NCBI GenBank assembly: GCA_900316835.1
Contig: ONEL01000005.1
Location: forward strand, 1 to 64,000
Length of the DNA stretch: 64,000 nt
Direction of reading: 5' to 3'
DNA from: an uncultured Prevotellaceae bacterium
GTDB lineage: Bacteria > Bacteroidota > Bacteroidia > Bacteroidales > Muribaculaceae
Shown here: positions 25,849-34,842 of the stretch, one piece after another
Numbering within the stretch: the first letter of the stretch is position 1
Layout of the letters: each line of letters starts with the position of its first letter
Notes under the pieces: model-generated
What the model saw: the letters and a program-made list of their open reading frames with translations, nothing else
Database searches by the model: none
Told to the model about the DNA's origin: nothing
Translations under genes and position numbers: made by a program

Positions 25849-26891
25849 TGCGCACAGCAGGTACACACAGGTTTGTGATAGTGACCATCGCACTGGTTAT
25901 TCTCTTGATGGCCCTTGTGGTGGGATGCCTACTGCTGGGGTCGGTGGATATAGCTCCAGGGGTGGTGATGAACATTATACTTGGGAACGATAGTGGTAAC
26001 GAAGCATGGAACATAATAGTCTTGCAGTCGCGCCTGCCCATGATTGTCACCGCCATGCTGGCTGGAGCTGCATTGAGCGTGAGCGGACTGCTGTTGCAAA
26101 CCACTTTCAACAACCCTCTTGCCGGACCATCAATTCTGGGTGTGTCGACAGGTGCCGGGCTGGGTGTCGCCATTGTTATGCTGGCGATGGGAGGAACCAT
26201 TGGTGGTGTGTTTGGCGATACCGTGGGTAGCTACATGGCAACCCTCATTGGAGCCTTGCTTGGCGCTGGAGTGGTACTTGTGATTCTTATCACCTTTGCA
26301 TCGATTGTGAGAAGCTCTACTATGCTACTCATTATAGGTATACTCATTAGTTATCTGGCTTCGAGTGTTATTTCACTCTTGAACTCGGTTGCTACCGAGC
26401 AAGGATTACACAGCTATGTGGCATGGGGATTTGGAAACTTTGCCGGGGTGTCGCTGGAGCAGTTGCCTGTGTTTAGTGCGATTATTCTGCTTTCTCTCAT
26501 GGGCTCATTGTTGATGATAAAGCCTTTAAATGCGCTATTGCTGGGCACTCGCTATGCTCAAAACCTGGGAGTTAACACTCATCGCACTCGCAATGTGTTA
26601 TTGCTCATCACTGGCGTGCTCACGGCTGTAGTAACCGCATTTTGCGGTCCCATAGGATTTGTGGGACTGGTGGTGCCACACATTGCTCGACTTGCTCTCA
26701 ACACTTCGGAGCACAGTCGATTGTTGCCGGTGACTATGCTTGCAGGCGCTGTGGTCGCTTTGTCTTGCACACTGCTCAGTGTCACATCTCCACATGGCAT
26801 TATCCCCATCAATGCCATCACACCCATCATTGGCGTGCCCATTATCATTTATATCATCATCAATCGTCGTCGTATAAATTATTTTAATTGA
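25848..26891 (+). CDS. FecCD-family ABC permease
   Basis: The 347-residue integral membrane protein has about ten hydrophobic segments and the family hallmarks AGAALSVSGLLLQTTFNNPLAGPSILGVSTGA near residues 73-105 and GPIGFVGLVVPHIAR near residue 267, the latter being the ATPase-coupling region. It dimerises to form the channel for the substrate delivered by the upstream lipoprotein. Translation is coupled on both sides: the start overlaps the upstream stop, and the ATPase gene begins 2 nt after its stop. Confidence 0.93.
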   Translation: MRTAGTHRFVIVTIALVILLMALVVGCLLLGSVDIAPGVVMNIILGNDSGNEAWNIIVLQSRLPMIVTAMLAGAALSVSGLLLQTTFNNPLAGPSILGVSTGAGLGVAIVMLAMGGTIGGVFGDTVGSYMATLIGALLGAGVVLVILITFASIVRSSTMLLIIGILISYLASSVISLLNSVATEQGLHSYVAWGFGNFAGVSLEQLPVFSAIILLSLMGSLLMIKPLNALLLGTRYAQNLGVNTHRTRNVLLLITGVLTAVVTAFCGPIGFVGLVVPHIARLALNTSEHSRLLPVTMLAGAVVALSCTLLSVTSPHGIIPINAITPIIGVPIIIYIIINRRRINYFN

Positions 26892-26893
26892 TT

Positions 26894-27883
26894 ATGGCAA
26901 TTCTTACCACACACGATATGGCTGTGGGATATGGTCAAGGCAATAAACGCACAATCTTGCTCAGTGACCTTAACCTAAGCCTTGAGCAAGGCACACTGGT
27001 GGCTTTGCTCGGTAAGAATGGAGCTGGCAAGTCTACTCTGTTGCGGGCTCTCACGTGCGACTCGCAGCCCATTAACGGCTCAGTTGAGATTGACGGGAAA
27101 CCCTCTTACGAAATCAGCAAGCGCGACCTTTCACGTCTCATCGCTCTCGTTGCTACCGAGCGCATCATGGGGGGAGCTTTCACCATTAGGGAACTGGTGG
27201 CACTGGGACGCCAGCCTCACACAGGCTTCCTGGGCAGGCTAAGCAGGCACGACGATGAGGTGGTGCGGCAAAGCCTTGAGGCTGTGGGTATTGCGCACAA
27301 GGCCGAGCAGCATGTGGCGCAACTGAGCGATGGCGAGCGCCAAAAGGCAATGATTGCCAAGGCTCTGGCGCAAGAAACTCCCATCATTGTTCTCGACGAG
27401 CCCACAGCATTCCTCGACGTCGCAAGTAGAATCGAGACCATGAAACTGTTGCACTCGCTAGCTCGAGAACAAAACAAGGCGGTGCTTCTTTCTAGTCACG
27501 ATATTTCACAGTCGCTATTGCTTGCCGATGAGCTTTGGGTTATTACTCAAGACCGTGAGGTGGTAACTGGTTCTACTGAGCAAGTGGTGATGAGTGGTGC
27601 TATGGACAGGGTATTTGACAACTCAAGCATCCTGTTCAATAACGACTTGTGCGACTATGAGTCGAAATTACCCACCACAGCGAGTGTAATGCTTGAATGT
27701 GACAACTCAAAACTTGAGCATTGTGTCGCCAATGCCTTGTTGCGAAATGGTATTGACACTTCGCATGGTGGTGATGTGATGGTGAAAGTGCTGTCGGTCA
27801 ATGATTTTGAGTTGCCTGACGGAAAAGTGGCGACAAGCGTCAAAGAATTGGTTAAATTGTTGCGAGACATGGCAATTAAGTAG
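26894..27883 (+). CDS. ABC transporter ATPase (siderophore/cobalamin type) with C-terminal extension
   Basis: The start at the ATG at 26894 (MAILTTHDMAVGYG) is preferred over a TTG 6 nt upstream. The 329-residue protein has Walker A GKNGAGKST near residue 40, signature LSDGERQ (LSGGQ variant), Walker B IIVLDEPTAFLD and the switch His in SSHD. These occupy residues 1-245. A further 85 residues form a second small domain of unknown role (ECDNSKLEHCVANALLRNGI), longer than in FecE or BtuD. It energises the FecCD permease. No dedicated terminator; dut follows 39 nt later. Confidence 0.92.
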   Translation: MAILTTHDMAVGYGQGNKRTILLSDLNLSLEQGTLVALLGKNGAGKSTLLRALTCDSQPINGSVEIDGKPSYEISKRDLSRLIALVATERIMGGAFTIRELVALGRQPHTGFLGRLSRHDDEVVRQSLEAVGIAHKAEQHVAQLSDGERQKAMIAKALAQETPIIVLDEPTAFLDVASRIETMKLLHSLAREQNKAVLLSSHDISQSLLLADELWVITQDREVVTGSTEQVVMSGAMDRVFDNSSILFNNDLCDYESKLPTTASVMLECDNSKLEHCVANALLRNGIDTSHGGDVMVKVLSVNDFELPDGKVATSVKELVKLLRDMAIK

Positions 27884-27922
27884 AGTAAATTGCGTTTTAT
27901 AGATAAACTGAATTTTACAGCA

Positions 27923-28369
27923 ATGATTGAAAAAGTTGAAGTTAAAATAGTAAACAAGAGCCCTAACCAGTTACCCGCCTACAGCACCGAGCTGAGTGCG
28001 GGAATGGACCTCAGGGCATGGCTACAAGAACCTGTGGTGTTGCAACCCATGCAGCGAGCCTTCATTCCCACAGGTGTTTATATCGAGCTGCCTGCCGGCT
28101 ATGAATGCCAAATCAGACCTCGCAGTGGGCTGGCTCTAAAACGGGGGCTGACAGTTCTTAACTCTCCCGGCACTATCGATGCCGATTATCGAGGCGAGGT
28201 GTGCGTGATTCTTGCAAACTTGAGCAATGAATCACAGACCATTGAGAATGGTGAGCGCATCTGCCAAATGGTGGTTGCCCGTCATGCCACTGTGCAATGG
28301 CTGCCGGTTGAGCAGCTAGGTGATACCCAGCGTGGCGCGGGTGGTTTTGGACACACTGGAACGAAATAA
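27923..28369 (+). CDS. dut: dUTP diphosphatase
   Basis: The ATG at 27923 gives the normal 148-residue enzyme; an upstream TTG would only add an unlikely leader. The five trimeric dUTPase motifs are present: [39 protein letters not shown] and the C-terminal P-loop-like [10 protein letters not shown]. It hydrolyses dUTP to dUMP and PPi, which keeps uracil out of DNA and feeds thymidylate synthesis. It is followed 10 nt later by the TPR gene, an order common in Bacteroidales. Confidence 0.96.
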   Translation: MIEKVEVKIVNKSPNQLPAYSTELSAGMDLRAWLQEPVVLQPMQRAFIPTGVYIELPAGYECQIRPRSGLALKRGLTVLNSPGTIDADYRGEVCVILANLSNESQTIENGERICQMVVARHATVQWLPVEQLGDTQRGAGGFGHTGTK

Positions 28370-28379
28370 ATAATTGTTG

Positions 28380-30137
28380 ATGATGAAAAAACTTCCACGC
28401 TTAACAATAGTGTTGCTTATCTTGCTCGTGGCATTAGGTAATGTTATCACTGGCAATGCCAAGAAAAACACCACAGCCACTATCAGTGAGCAGGACAAGC
28501 GCAAAGCTGAATATATTTACCTGCAGGCACAAGTCTACAAGGCGCAAGATAGCATTGCCGCCTACTATGACTTGATAAAATATGCCTATGAGCTCGACAC
28601 CACTAACACTGCTACGGCATTCTACTATGGCTACCTGATGGTGCTCATGGATAATGCGTCGCAGCAGGCACAGCAACGTGGTTTGGAACTGATGAAACGC
28701 CATGTCGATCTGCATCCCGACGACTACTATGAGGCAACCTATTTTAGCGATGCCTGCATGACACTTGGGCAGAAGAACATGGCACTCGAAACGGTCGAAA
28801 AACTAGCTAAGTTAAATCCCGATAAGACCGAGGTGCAGATGCGGCTGGCGGCTGCCTATGTTAGGACACAGAAATATGCCGAAGCACTGAAGGTGTATGA
28901 GACTATCGAGGGTTTTGAAGGACAAACGATGGAGCTAACCGCCTATAAAACCGCTCTTTGTGCCCAGCTCAACGATACCCTTGGGGCTATAGAACAGGTG
29001 AGGCGACTTTATAACACCGCGCCAGCCAATGTTACTTACAATTTGTTCCTTAGCGAACTATTCTTGCAGTATAACATGAAGGATAGTGCCGTCTATTATC
29101 TTGACGAAGCTCAGCGACTGGAACCTAACAATGGTAATGTGTATTTTTCTAAAGCACAATACTATGATGCGATAGGCGACTCAATCAACTACGACAAGCA
29201 AATTTATAATGCTCTCGTGTCGCAAGACCTTGACGTGGAAACAAAGCTTGATGTGCTCACGCAGTACACTACCACTCAGCTGGCTCGCAACGACAGCACC
29301 GAGCGTGTGAACAACTTGTTCAAGGTGCTTGTGGAGCAACATCCTCACGAGCCCAAAGTGCATGAGCTGTATAGCATGTATTATTCAACGATGAAAGATT
29401 ATAAGCATGCCATCGAAGAGTTAGGCTACATGCTTGATATGGAACCCACCAATGCCGACGCCTGGCAGCGACTCATGGTGGTTAATATCCTCGACGACAA
29501 CTATGCCGGTGCGGCACAAGCAGCCGAGAAGGCTCTGGAATATAATCCTGAAAACCTTGAGTTGTATCGATACATTGCACCGTCTTATTTCCAAATGAAG
29601 GAATATGACAAGTCAATCGCTACCTACAACAAAGCGTTATCGCTCGTCGATAGTGTTAAAAATGTTGACCTCTATAGCGACTTGCTGTGCGGCAAGGGTG
29701 ATGTGTATGTGGAACTGGGCGACACTCTCAAGGGGTTTGAACTCTATGAACATGCCTTGCGACTATCGCCTGGAAACACTGGTGTGATGAACAACTATGC
29801 CTATTTCCTCTCGCTATGTGGCAAGGACTTGGACCGTGCCGAGAGCATGGCGGCTAAGGCTGTGAACGCCAACCCCGACAATGCCACGTTTATCGACACT
29901 TATGCTTGGGTCTTCTTCAAGAAAAAGGACTATGACATGGCACTGTTCTACATTAAATCGGCAATGTCTAATACTGATGAACCTAGTGCCGACATCATTG
30001 AGCACTATGGTGACATCCTATACATGACTGGCGACAAGGAGGGTGCGGTGAAACAATGGGAAAAAGCGCTTGAACTAAAGCCAACCAACGATGTGCTGAT
30101 GCGAAAAGTGGAAAATCAAACCTACTACGAAAAATAA
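28380..30137 (+). CDS. Exported TPR-repeat protein
   Basis: Two adjacent ATGs at 28380 and 28383 open a signal peptide (KKLPRLTIVLLILLVALGNVITGNA), giving about 585 residues. The rest is a solenoid of about a dozen tetratricopeptide repeats, recognisable from units such as AEALKVYETIEGFEGQ, YNPENLELYRYIAPSYFQMKEYDKSIATYNKAL and SPGNTGVMNNYAYFLSLCGKDLDRAESMA. It probably acts in the periplasm as a scaffold for outer-membrane or lipoprotein biogenesis, in line with its constant neighbours dut and the DUF4292 lipoprotein. No catalytic domain. No Cys in the lipobox position. Confidence 0.88.
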   Translation: MMKKLPRLTIVLLILLVALGNVITGNAKKNTTATISEQDKRKAEYIYLQAQVYKAQDSIAAYYDLIKYAYELDTTNTATAFYYGYLMVLMDNASQQAQQRGLELMKRHVDLHPDDYYEATYFSDACMTLGQKNMALETVEKLAKLNPDKTEVQMRLAAAYVRTQKYAEALKVYETIEGFEGQTMELTAYKTALCAQLNDTLGAIEQVRRLYNTAPANVTYNLFLSELFLQYNMKDSAVYYLDEAQRLEPNNGNVYFSKAQYYDAIGDSINYDKQIYNALVSQDLDVETKLDVLTQYTTTQLARNDSTERVNNLFKVLVEQHPHEPKVHELYSMYYSTMKDYKHAIEELGYMLDMEPTNADAWQRLMVVNILDDNYAGAAQAAEKALEYNPENLELYRYIAPSYFQMKEYDKSIATYNKALSLVDSVKNVDLYSDLLCGKGDVYVELGDTLKGFELYEHALRLSPGNTGVMNNYAYFLSLCGKDLDRAESMAAKAVNANPDNATFIDTYAWVFFKKKDYDMALFYIKSAMSNTDEPSADIIEHYGDILYMTGDKEGAVKQWEKALELKPTNDVLMRKVENQTYYEK

Positions 30138-30165
30138 GATATTTAACTCAGTTTCAGTAATTACT

Positions 30166-31026
30166 ATGAGAAAGAACACAATATTAATAGCTTTGATGGC
30201 GTGTGCCATGGTGATGATGGGCAGTTGCTCTAAAAAAGTGACGCAGCAAGTGACTAGTGTCAATGAGCCAGTACTGCCTGTTGAGCAAGGAACTACAGCC
30301 TGCCCTCAAGTGGCTAAAGTGGAAAAATACTATCAAGCCGACTGGAACACTTTCAAGAGTGGTGGGAATGCTAGCGTGGGAGGCACTGGCAAGGAGATGA
30401 GCTCGTCAATGCAGATGCGCATGCATCGCGGCAAGAGCATCTATGTCTCGCTAAGACCGGTACTCGGAATTGAGGTGGCAAAGATGGTAATCAGCGGTGA
30501 TTCCATTCTGCTGGTCGACAAGGTGCACAAGCGCTACGTGCTTGAAAAGGCATCACTGCTCACTAATGGCGTGCCTGTGACGGTGAGCAACTTGCAAGAC
30601 ATATTCCTGGGGCGGGCTTTCGAACTAGGAAAGGGGTCGCTCACCCAGGAACTGAAAAATGATTTCGTGGCCGAAATCGTTGATGGTAAGGTGATGTTAC
30701 GTCCAGTGGAACAATACAACGGCTTTAGCTACAGCTTCAGCTACGACAAGCTAAACAATATCATTTCACTCGATGTTAGTCCTGCGAAGCAGGGTGCGTC
30801 GACCTATAGTGTTAAATATGGCGATATTGAGGGCAGCATTGCCGGCAAGGTCGCAAGCAAGGTGAACGTGGCAACAACAATCAATGGTAAGGCTTTTACA
30901 CTCAACATGGAGTATAAGGACATTAAGTTTAATGAGGCGTTTACCATCGACACTAGCACTCCCTCAAGCAAGTATAAGCGCATGGCGGCAAAGGATATCC
31001 TGCAACTGTTCTCAGGAGGGAAATAA
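30166..31026 (+). CDS. DUF4292 lipoprotein
   Basis: The 286-residue product has a lipobox (VMMGSC, Cys at residue 21). The mature region fits the Bacteroidota DUF4292 family (LolA/LolB-like beta half-barrel): NTFKSGGNASVGG, then MQMRMHRGKSIYVSLRPVLGIEVAKMVISGDSILLVDKVHKRYV, a typical LolB-like strand order. It may take part in outer-membrane lipoprotein or lipid handling, but this is by fold only. It is encoded 28 nt after the TPR gene and 2 nt before the FemAB-like gene, so it is in the same operon. Confidence 0.85.
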   Translation: MRKNTILIALMACAMVMMGSCSKKVTQQVTSVNEPVLPVEQGTTACPQVAKVEKYYQADWNTFKSGGNASVGGTGKEMSSSMQMRMHRGKSIYVSLRPVLGIEVAKMVISGDSILLVDKVHKRYVLEKASLLTNGVPVTVSNLQDIFLGRAFELGKGSLTQELKNDFVAEIVDGKVMLRPVEQYNGFSYSFSYDKLNNIISLDVSPAKQGASTYSVKYGDIEGSIAGKVASKVNVATTINGKAFTLNMEYKDIKFNEAFTIDTSTPSSKYKRMAAKDILQLFSGGK

Positions 31027-31028
31027 CT

Positions 31029-31979
31029 ATGATTAGCGTCGAGATATATAGTCCTGAGCTTAAAGCGCGGTGGGACGAGGTGGTGCGGGGCTCGCGCAAC
31101 GGAACGTTCCTGCACTTGCGTGACTACATGGACTACCACAGCCACCGCTTCAGCGACATGTCGCTCGTGGCGATGCGTGATGGTAAGCCACTAGCGGTCC
31201 TCCCCGCTTGTCGTGAGGGCGACACCCTCTTTAGTCATCGGGGACTGACATACGGGGGGTGGCTGATGCCATTACGTCATTTTGATGCCTCTACCATGCT
31301 GCATGTGTGGAACCTAATGCTGGATTTGCTTCGTGAGCACGGAATAAAGCATCTTATTTACAAGCCAGTTCCTCACATCTATCATCGCTATCCTGCCGAG
31401 GAGGACCTCTATGCCGCTTTCAGGTGTGGAGCACGCATCATTCAGTGCAACCTGTCGGCTACTATCGACCTTGATGAGCCATTGCCCTTCGACCGTGGTA
31501 ACAAGAGCAATGTGAATGTGGCTGTTAAAAATGGGGTGGTGGTGCAAGAGAGTAGTGACTGGAATGGCTACTGGCAAGTGTTAAACGCGCTTCTTGAGGA
31601 AAAATATGGACATCCGGCAGTTCACTCGCTTCAGGAAATTGAGTTGCTTCATTCTCGATTCCCTCACAACATCAAGCTCTACACTGCCACTGTGGCAGGC
31701 GAGCTGCTGGCTGGGGTGGTGATGTATTATTGCGGCGGTGAGGTGGCTCACAGCCAGTACATAGCATCAACACCTCATGGGCGTGAACTCAAGGCGTTGC
31801 CGGCAATATTTGATTTCTTAATAAAACTAGCGTCCGATGATGGTTACCGCTATTTCGACTTTGGCATCTCGACCGAACAGGGAGGGCTCTACCTTAACGA
31901 AGGACTCTCAAGCCAGAAGTGCCGCATGGGAGGCCGCGGAATAGTCTACAACACCTACGAGATAAAACTTGATAACTAA
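31029..31979 (+). CDS. FemAB/GNAT-like acyltransferase
   Basis: The 316-residue cytosolic protein has an N-terminal FemAB-like half (residues 1-100: RNGTFLHLRDYMDYHSHRFSD, then FSHRGLTYGGWLMP) and a C-terminal GNAT fold with LLAGVVMYYCGGEVAHSQYIASTPHGR and YRYFDFGIST. Relatives (PF13480, BcsL/CelD-like) add acyl or aminoacyl groups during polysaccharide or peptidoglycan precursor synthesis. The next gene is a polysaccharide flippase, which supports a role in building a surface glycan. The donor and acceptor are unknown. Confidence 0.78.
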   Translation: MISVEIYSPELKARWDEVVRGSRNGTFLHLRDYMDYHSHRFSDMSLVAMRDGKPLAVLPACREGDTLFSHRGLTYGGWLMPLRHFDASTMLHVWNLMLDLLREHGIKHLIYKPVPHIYHRYPAEEDLYAAFRCGARIIQCNLSATIDLDEPLPFDRGNKSNVNVAVKNGVVVQESSDWNGYWQVLNALLEEKYGHPAVHSLQEIELLHSRFPHNIKLYTATVAGELLAGVVMYYCGGEVAHSQYIASTPHGRELKALPAIFDFLIKLASDDGYRYFDFGISTEQGGLYLNEGLSSQKCRMGGRGIVYNTYEIKLDN

Positions 31980-31999
31980 CAACAATCAACCGGCAACGA

Positions 32000-32095
32000 T
32001 AACAGAAAACAGTCAACAGAAAACTGAAAACGACTGATAACTGAAAACTGATAACTGAAAACTGAAAACTGATAACTGAAAACTGATAACTGAAT
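32000..32095. repeat. Heptanucleotide tandem repeat in front of the flippase gene
   Basis: Nine consecutive 7-bp units of ACTGATA or ACTGAAA run from 32033 to 32095, preceded by a degenerate stretch (32000-32032). The last unit is ACTGAAT. The array ends 4 nt before the flippase ATG, inside the presumed operon transcript. Such arrays can change length by slippage. Confidence 0.9.
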
Positions 32096-32099
32096 AAAA

Positions 32100-33542
32100 A
32101 TGGCTACTGGCAAGGCGCATGGAGGCATGTCGAGATTGATTCTCAAGGCAATGGGCATCTTTGGAGGTGTTCAGGTGCTGGGTATCTTGTGCTCGATAAT
32201 CCGCACTAAGCTGGTAGCGCTGTGGATTGGCCCGGTGGGAGTGGGTCTTTTTGGCATTTTCAACCAGGCGTTGGAAATGATCAACATGGCCACCAACCTG
32301 GGAGTGCGCAACAGCAGCGTGCGCGACATCTCGCAAGCCATGGAGCATCGCGACCAGTCGCTCATTGCGCGCATTGTCACCGTGGTAAGGCGATGGTCGT
32401 TGTGGCTGGGAATGGCTGGTGCGCTCATCACGCTAGCCATTGCGCCCGCTTTGAGCCGTTTCTCATTTGGCGACTATAGCCACGTGTGGCATTTTGCCGC
32501 TCTCGCTGTGGCGGTATTGTTCATGGCGTTGACTAATGGCGAGTATGCTGTGCTACAAGGGCTTTCCAAGCTCAAGCGCCTGGCTAGAGTAACCGTTAGT
32601 GGTACCGTGGGCGGATTGCTTATCTCAATCCCTTTATTTTATTTCCTGCGTGAGCGCAGTGTGTTGCCTTCCATTTTAGCCTATGCCTTATGCCTCTTGG
32701 TGGCTGCTTTCGTTCTCAAGGACAAGCAGTATCCTGCCGCGCAAGTCTCGCGTCGCGAGGTGGTGAATATGGGCGAGGGCTTTATCAAGCTGGGAGTGTT
32801 CATGACTCTGGGCTCCTTTGTGTCGATGTTGGCAAGCTATGCCTTTGTGTCGTGGCTCAACACCCGTGGTGGCACCCAGGCTGTGGGATTCTATCAGGCG
32901 GGCTACACCATGGTCGATAAGTATGCGGGGCTAGTGTTTGCGGCGCTGGGTATGGAGTTTTATCCTCGCTTGTCACGAGTGGCGGGGAGCGACATGCGGT
33001 TGCGGGTTTTCGTCTCTCATGAGATAAATATAGCCCTAATGGTGCTAGCGCCCATCTTGATGCTTTTTGTACTGCTGCGAGTGCCACTCATTCATTTGCT
33101 GTATCGTGGCGACTTCGACGTTATCGCCACCTACATCTCGTGGGGGGCTGTGGGAACTTTGTTCCGTGCGGTGTCGTGGTGCATGGCTTTTGTTATGCTT
33201 GCCAAGGGGCATGGCAAGATATTCCTTGTTACCGAAACCGTGAGCGCTGTCACTGTGCTTGTCCTCAACATGCTGTGCTACAGCCAGTGGGGGGTGGATG
33301 GACTAGGCTATGCCTATCTTCTTTCTTATATTATCTACACTGCTGTGGTGGCTGTTGTCTACTTTGGAGTGTATCGTCTCAAGCTTAATAACTGGTGCTG
33401 GCTGGCACTGTCGGCCACTGTCACCACATGTGTCGTGATGGTTCTGCTGGTGAATCGCATGCACTGGGGTGGAGCCATCTCTCTTCTAGTGCTTGTGGCT
33501 ATCATCTCAGCCCGCTACACATGGCTTAGCTGGAAAGGGTAG
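32100..33542 (+). CDS. Wzx-like polysaccharide (O-antigen) translocase
   Basis: The 480-residue membrane protein has about 12-14 hydrophobic helices and belongs to the MOP/Polysacc_synt flippases. The N-terminal block KAMGIFGGVQVLGILCSIIRTKLVALWIGPVGVGLFGIFN matches bacterial O-antigen translocases (WzxE-like). It should flip undecaprenyl-linked oligosaccharide to the periplasmic side. It is not set in a glycosyltransferase cluster here; its only likely partner is the FemAB-like gene upstream. The leader carries a heptad repeat 4 nt before the ATG. The stop is followed by the greA promoter. Confidence 0.9.
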   Translation: MATGKAHGGMSRLILKAMGIFGGVQVLGILCSIIRTKLVALWIGPVGVGLFGIFNQALEMINMATNLGVRNSSVRDISQAMEHRDQSLIARIVTVVRRWSLWLGMAGALITLAIAPALSRFSFGDYSHVWHFAALAVAVLFMALTNGEYAVLQGLSKLKRLARVTVSGTVGGLLISIPLFYFLRERSVLPSILAYALCLLVAAFVLKDKQYPAAQVSRREVVNMGEGFIKLGVFMTLGSFVSMLASYAFVSWLNTRGGTQAVGFYQAGYTMVDKYAGLVFAALGMEFYPRLSRVAGSDMRLRVFVSHEINIALMVLAPILMLFVLLRVPLIHLLYRGDFDVIATYISWGAVGTLFRAVSWCMAFVMLAKGHGKIFLVTETVSAVTVLVLNMLCYSQWGVDGLGYAYLLSYIIYTAVVAVVYFGVYRLKLNNWCWLALSATVTTCVVMVLLVNRMHWGGAISLLVLVAIISARYTWLSWKG

Positions 33543-33590
33543 TGGTAAGGGTTAATAAAACTGAATTGTTAATAAGTTGTGCGGTTTTTG

Positions 33591-33622
33591 TTTGGACAAT
33601 GTTAAAAAAGTAGTTACTTTTG
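33591..33622 (+). promoter_or_regulatory. Promoter of greA
   Basis: TTTG (33591-33594), a 20-bp spacer and TACTTTTG (33615-33622) make a full consensus promoter. The leader is about 95 nt and contains a small GAGGAATCTCAGT...ACAATGAGGTTCTTC symmetry (about 33648-33679). Confidence 0.75.
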
Positions 33623-33723
33623 CAACGTAATTAATAACTAATCAAGCGAGGAATCTCAGTTAACAATGAGGTTCTTCGGTTTTTAATCTGTTTTTTAATA
33701 CTAAATTTTAAAATTGATTTACC

Positions 33724-34194
33724 ATGGCAATAAGCTATATGACCAAGGCTGGTTATGACAAGAAGATGCAAGAACTGGCAAATCTTGAGAATGTAGAACG
33801 TCCAGCAGTAGTACAAGCTATTGTAGAAGCTAGGGAGAAAGGTGATTTGAGCGAGAACGCCGAGTATGACGCAGCTCGTGAGCGTCAGGGGATGCTTGAG
33901 GCAAAGATTGCTGAATTGAAGAACCTGATTGCTGGTGCACGCATCATCGACGAGAGCAAGATTAATACCGACGAGGTTCAACTGCTCACTAAGGTTACAA
34001 TCATGAATGTCGCTAACAAGGCGAAGATGACCTACACTATAGTAACCGAGACCGAGTCTAATTTGCGCGAGGGTAAAATTTCTATCACCACACCCATCGC
34101 TAAGGGGCTCGTGGGGCACAAAGTGGGCGACGTGGTCGAAATTCAGGCTCCGGCTGGAACCATGAAGTTTGAGATTCTTGAGATTTCTATTTAA
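33724..34194 (+). CDS. greA: Transcription elongation factor GreA
   Basis: The 156-residue protein has the N-terminal coiled coil with the acidic tip GDLSENAEYDAARERQG near residues 40-56 and the C-terminal FKBP-like domain (ISITTPIAKGLVGHKVGDVVEIQAP). It rescues backtracked RNA polymerase by stimulating transcript cleavage. It has its own strong promoter and is followed 23 nt later by the HIT gene, with a shared terminator after that. Confidence 0.96.
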   Translation: MAISYMTKAGYDKKMQELANLENVERPAVVQAIVEAREKGDLSENAEYDAARERQGMLEAKIAELKNLIAGARIIDESKINTDEVQLLTKVTIMNVANKAKMTYTIVTETESNLREGKISITTPIAKGLVGHKVGDVVEIQAPAGTMKFEILEISI

Positions 34195-34217
34195 TAACAA
34201 TAATTGCGATAACTGTT

Positions 34218-34613
34218 ATGGCATCAATATTCAGTAGAATTGTTGCTGGTGAGATTCCCAGCTACAAAATTGCCGAGGATGAGAACTACTATGCGTTTCT
34301 CGACATCAATCCCGTGGCGCCAGGGCACACTCTGGTGATTCCAAAGCGTGAGGAGGATTACATTTTTGACCTCAGCGATGACGAGCTGGCAGGACTCATG
34401 GTCTTTGCCAAGCGTGTGGCTGCCGCCATCAAGGCTGCTATTCCTTGCAAGAAGGTGGGTGTGACAGTGCTCGGCCTTGAAGTGCCTCACGCACATGTGC
34501 ATCTTGTGCCATTGAAGAGAGAGAGCGATATGAATTTCGCAGGCGAGAAACTCACGTTGCCTGCCGAGCAAATGCAAGACTTGTGTGAGAGAATTGCCGG
34601 GCAGTTCAAATAA
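34218..34613 (+). CDS. HIT-family nucleotide hydrolase
   Basis: The 131-residue protein has the histidine triad VPHAHVHLVP near residue 93 and the N-terminal IFSRIVAGEIPSYKIAEDE typical of the Hint branch. It is expected to hydrolyse nucleoside phosphoramidates such as AMP-lysine. It follows greA in a two-gene unit. Its physiological role in bacteria is not settled. Confidence 0.93.
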   Translation: MASIFSRIVAGEIPSYKIAEDENYYAFLDINPVAPGHTLVIPKREEDYIFDLSDDELAGLMVFAKRVAAAIKAAIPCKKVGVTVLGLEVPHAHVHLVPLKRESDMNFAGEKLTLPAEQMQDLCERIAGQFK

Positions 34614-34656
34614 ATTCCACAGCGCCCTTCTCAATCACAACAACTAGAACAACAAC

Positions 34657-34694
34657 AAAATAAGCCAGTGCTCTGTTGAGCACTGGCTTATTTT
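34657..34694. terminator. Perfect 17-bp hairpin terminator
   Basis: Arms at 34657-34673 and 34678-34694 are exact complements around a TGTT loop, beginning with AAAA and ending with TTTT, so it can act in both directions. It lies 44 nt after the HIT gene. Confidence 0.9.
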
Positions 34695-34740
34695 GTAATT
34701 ACCAACTTCTAATGCACATAAAGCATTAAGCATTATAAAT

Positions 34741-34838
34741 TGTGCATTGTGAATTGTGCATTATGCATTGTGAATTGTGCATTATGCATTGTGAATTGTG
34801 CATTATGCATTGTGAATTGTGCATTATGCATTGTGAAT
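34741..34838. repeat. 21-bp tandem repeat array
   Basis: Four exact copies of a 21-bp unit (TGTGCATTATGCATTGTGAAT) occupy 34755-34838 after a shortened 14-bp copy at 34741-34754. The preceding 34710-34740 contains related GCATTA words. The array lies right behind the stop codon of the M6 protease gene, between two convergent genes, and shows no spacers of the CRISPR kind. Confidence 0.93.
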
Positions 34839-34842
34839 TGTA

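Noticed and set aside
32000..32095. Possible small gene through the heptad repeat
   Set aside because: Frames across the repeat give only low-complexity repeats of a few residues, and the array sits in the leader of the flippase gene.
34741..34838. Possible CRISPR array
   Set aside because: The copies are directly adjacent with no spacers and no cas genes are nearby; it is a simple tandem repeat.
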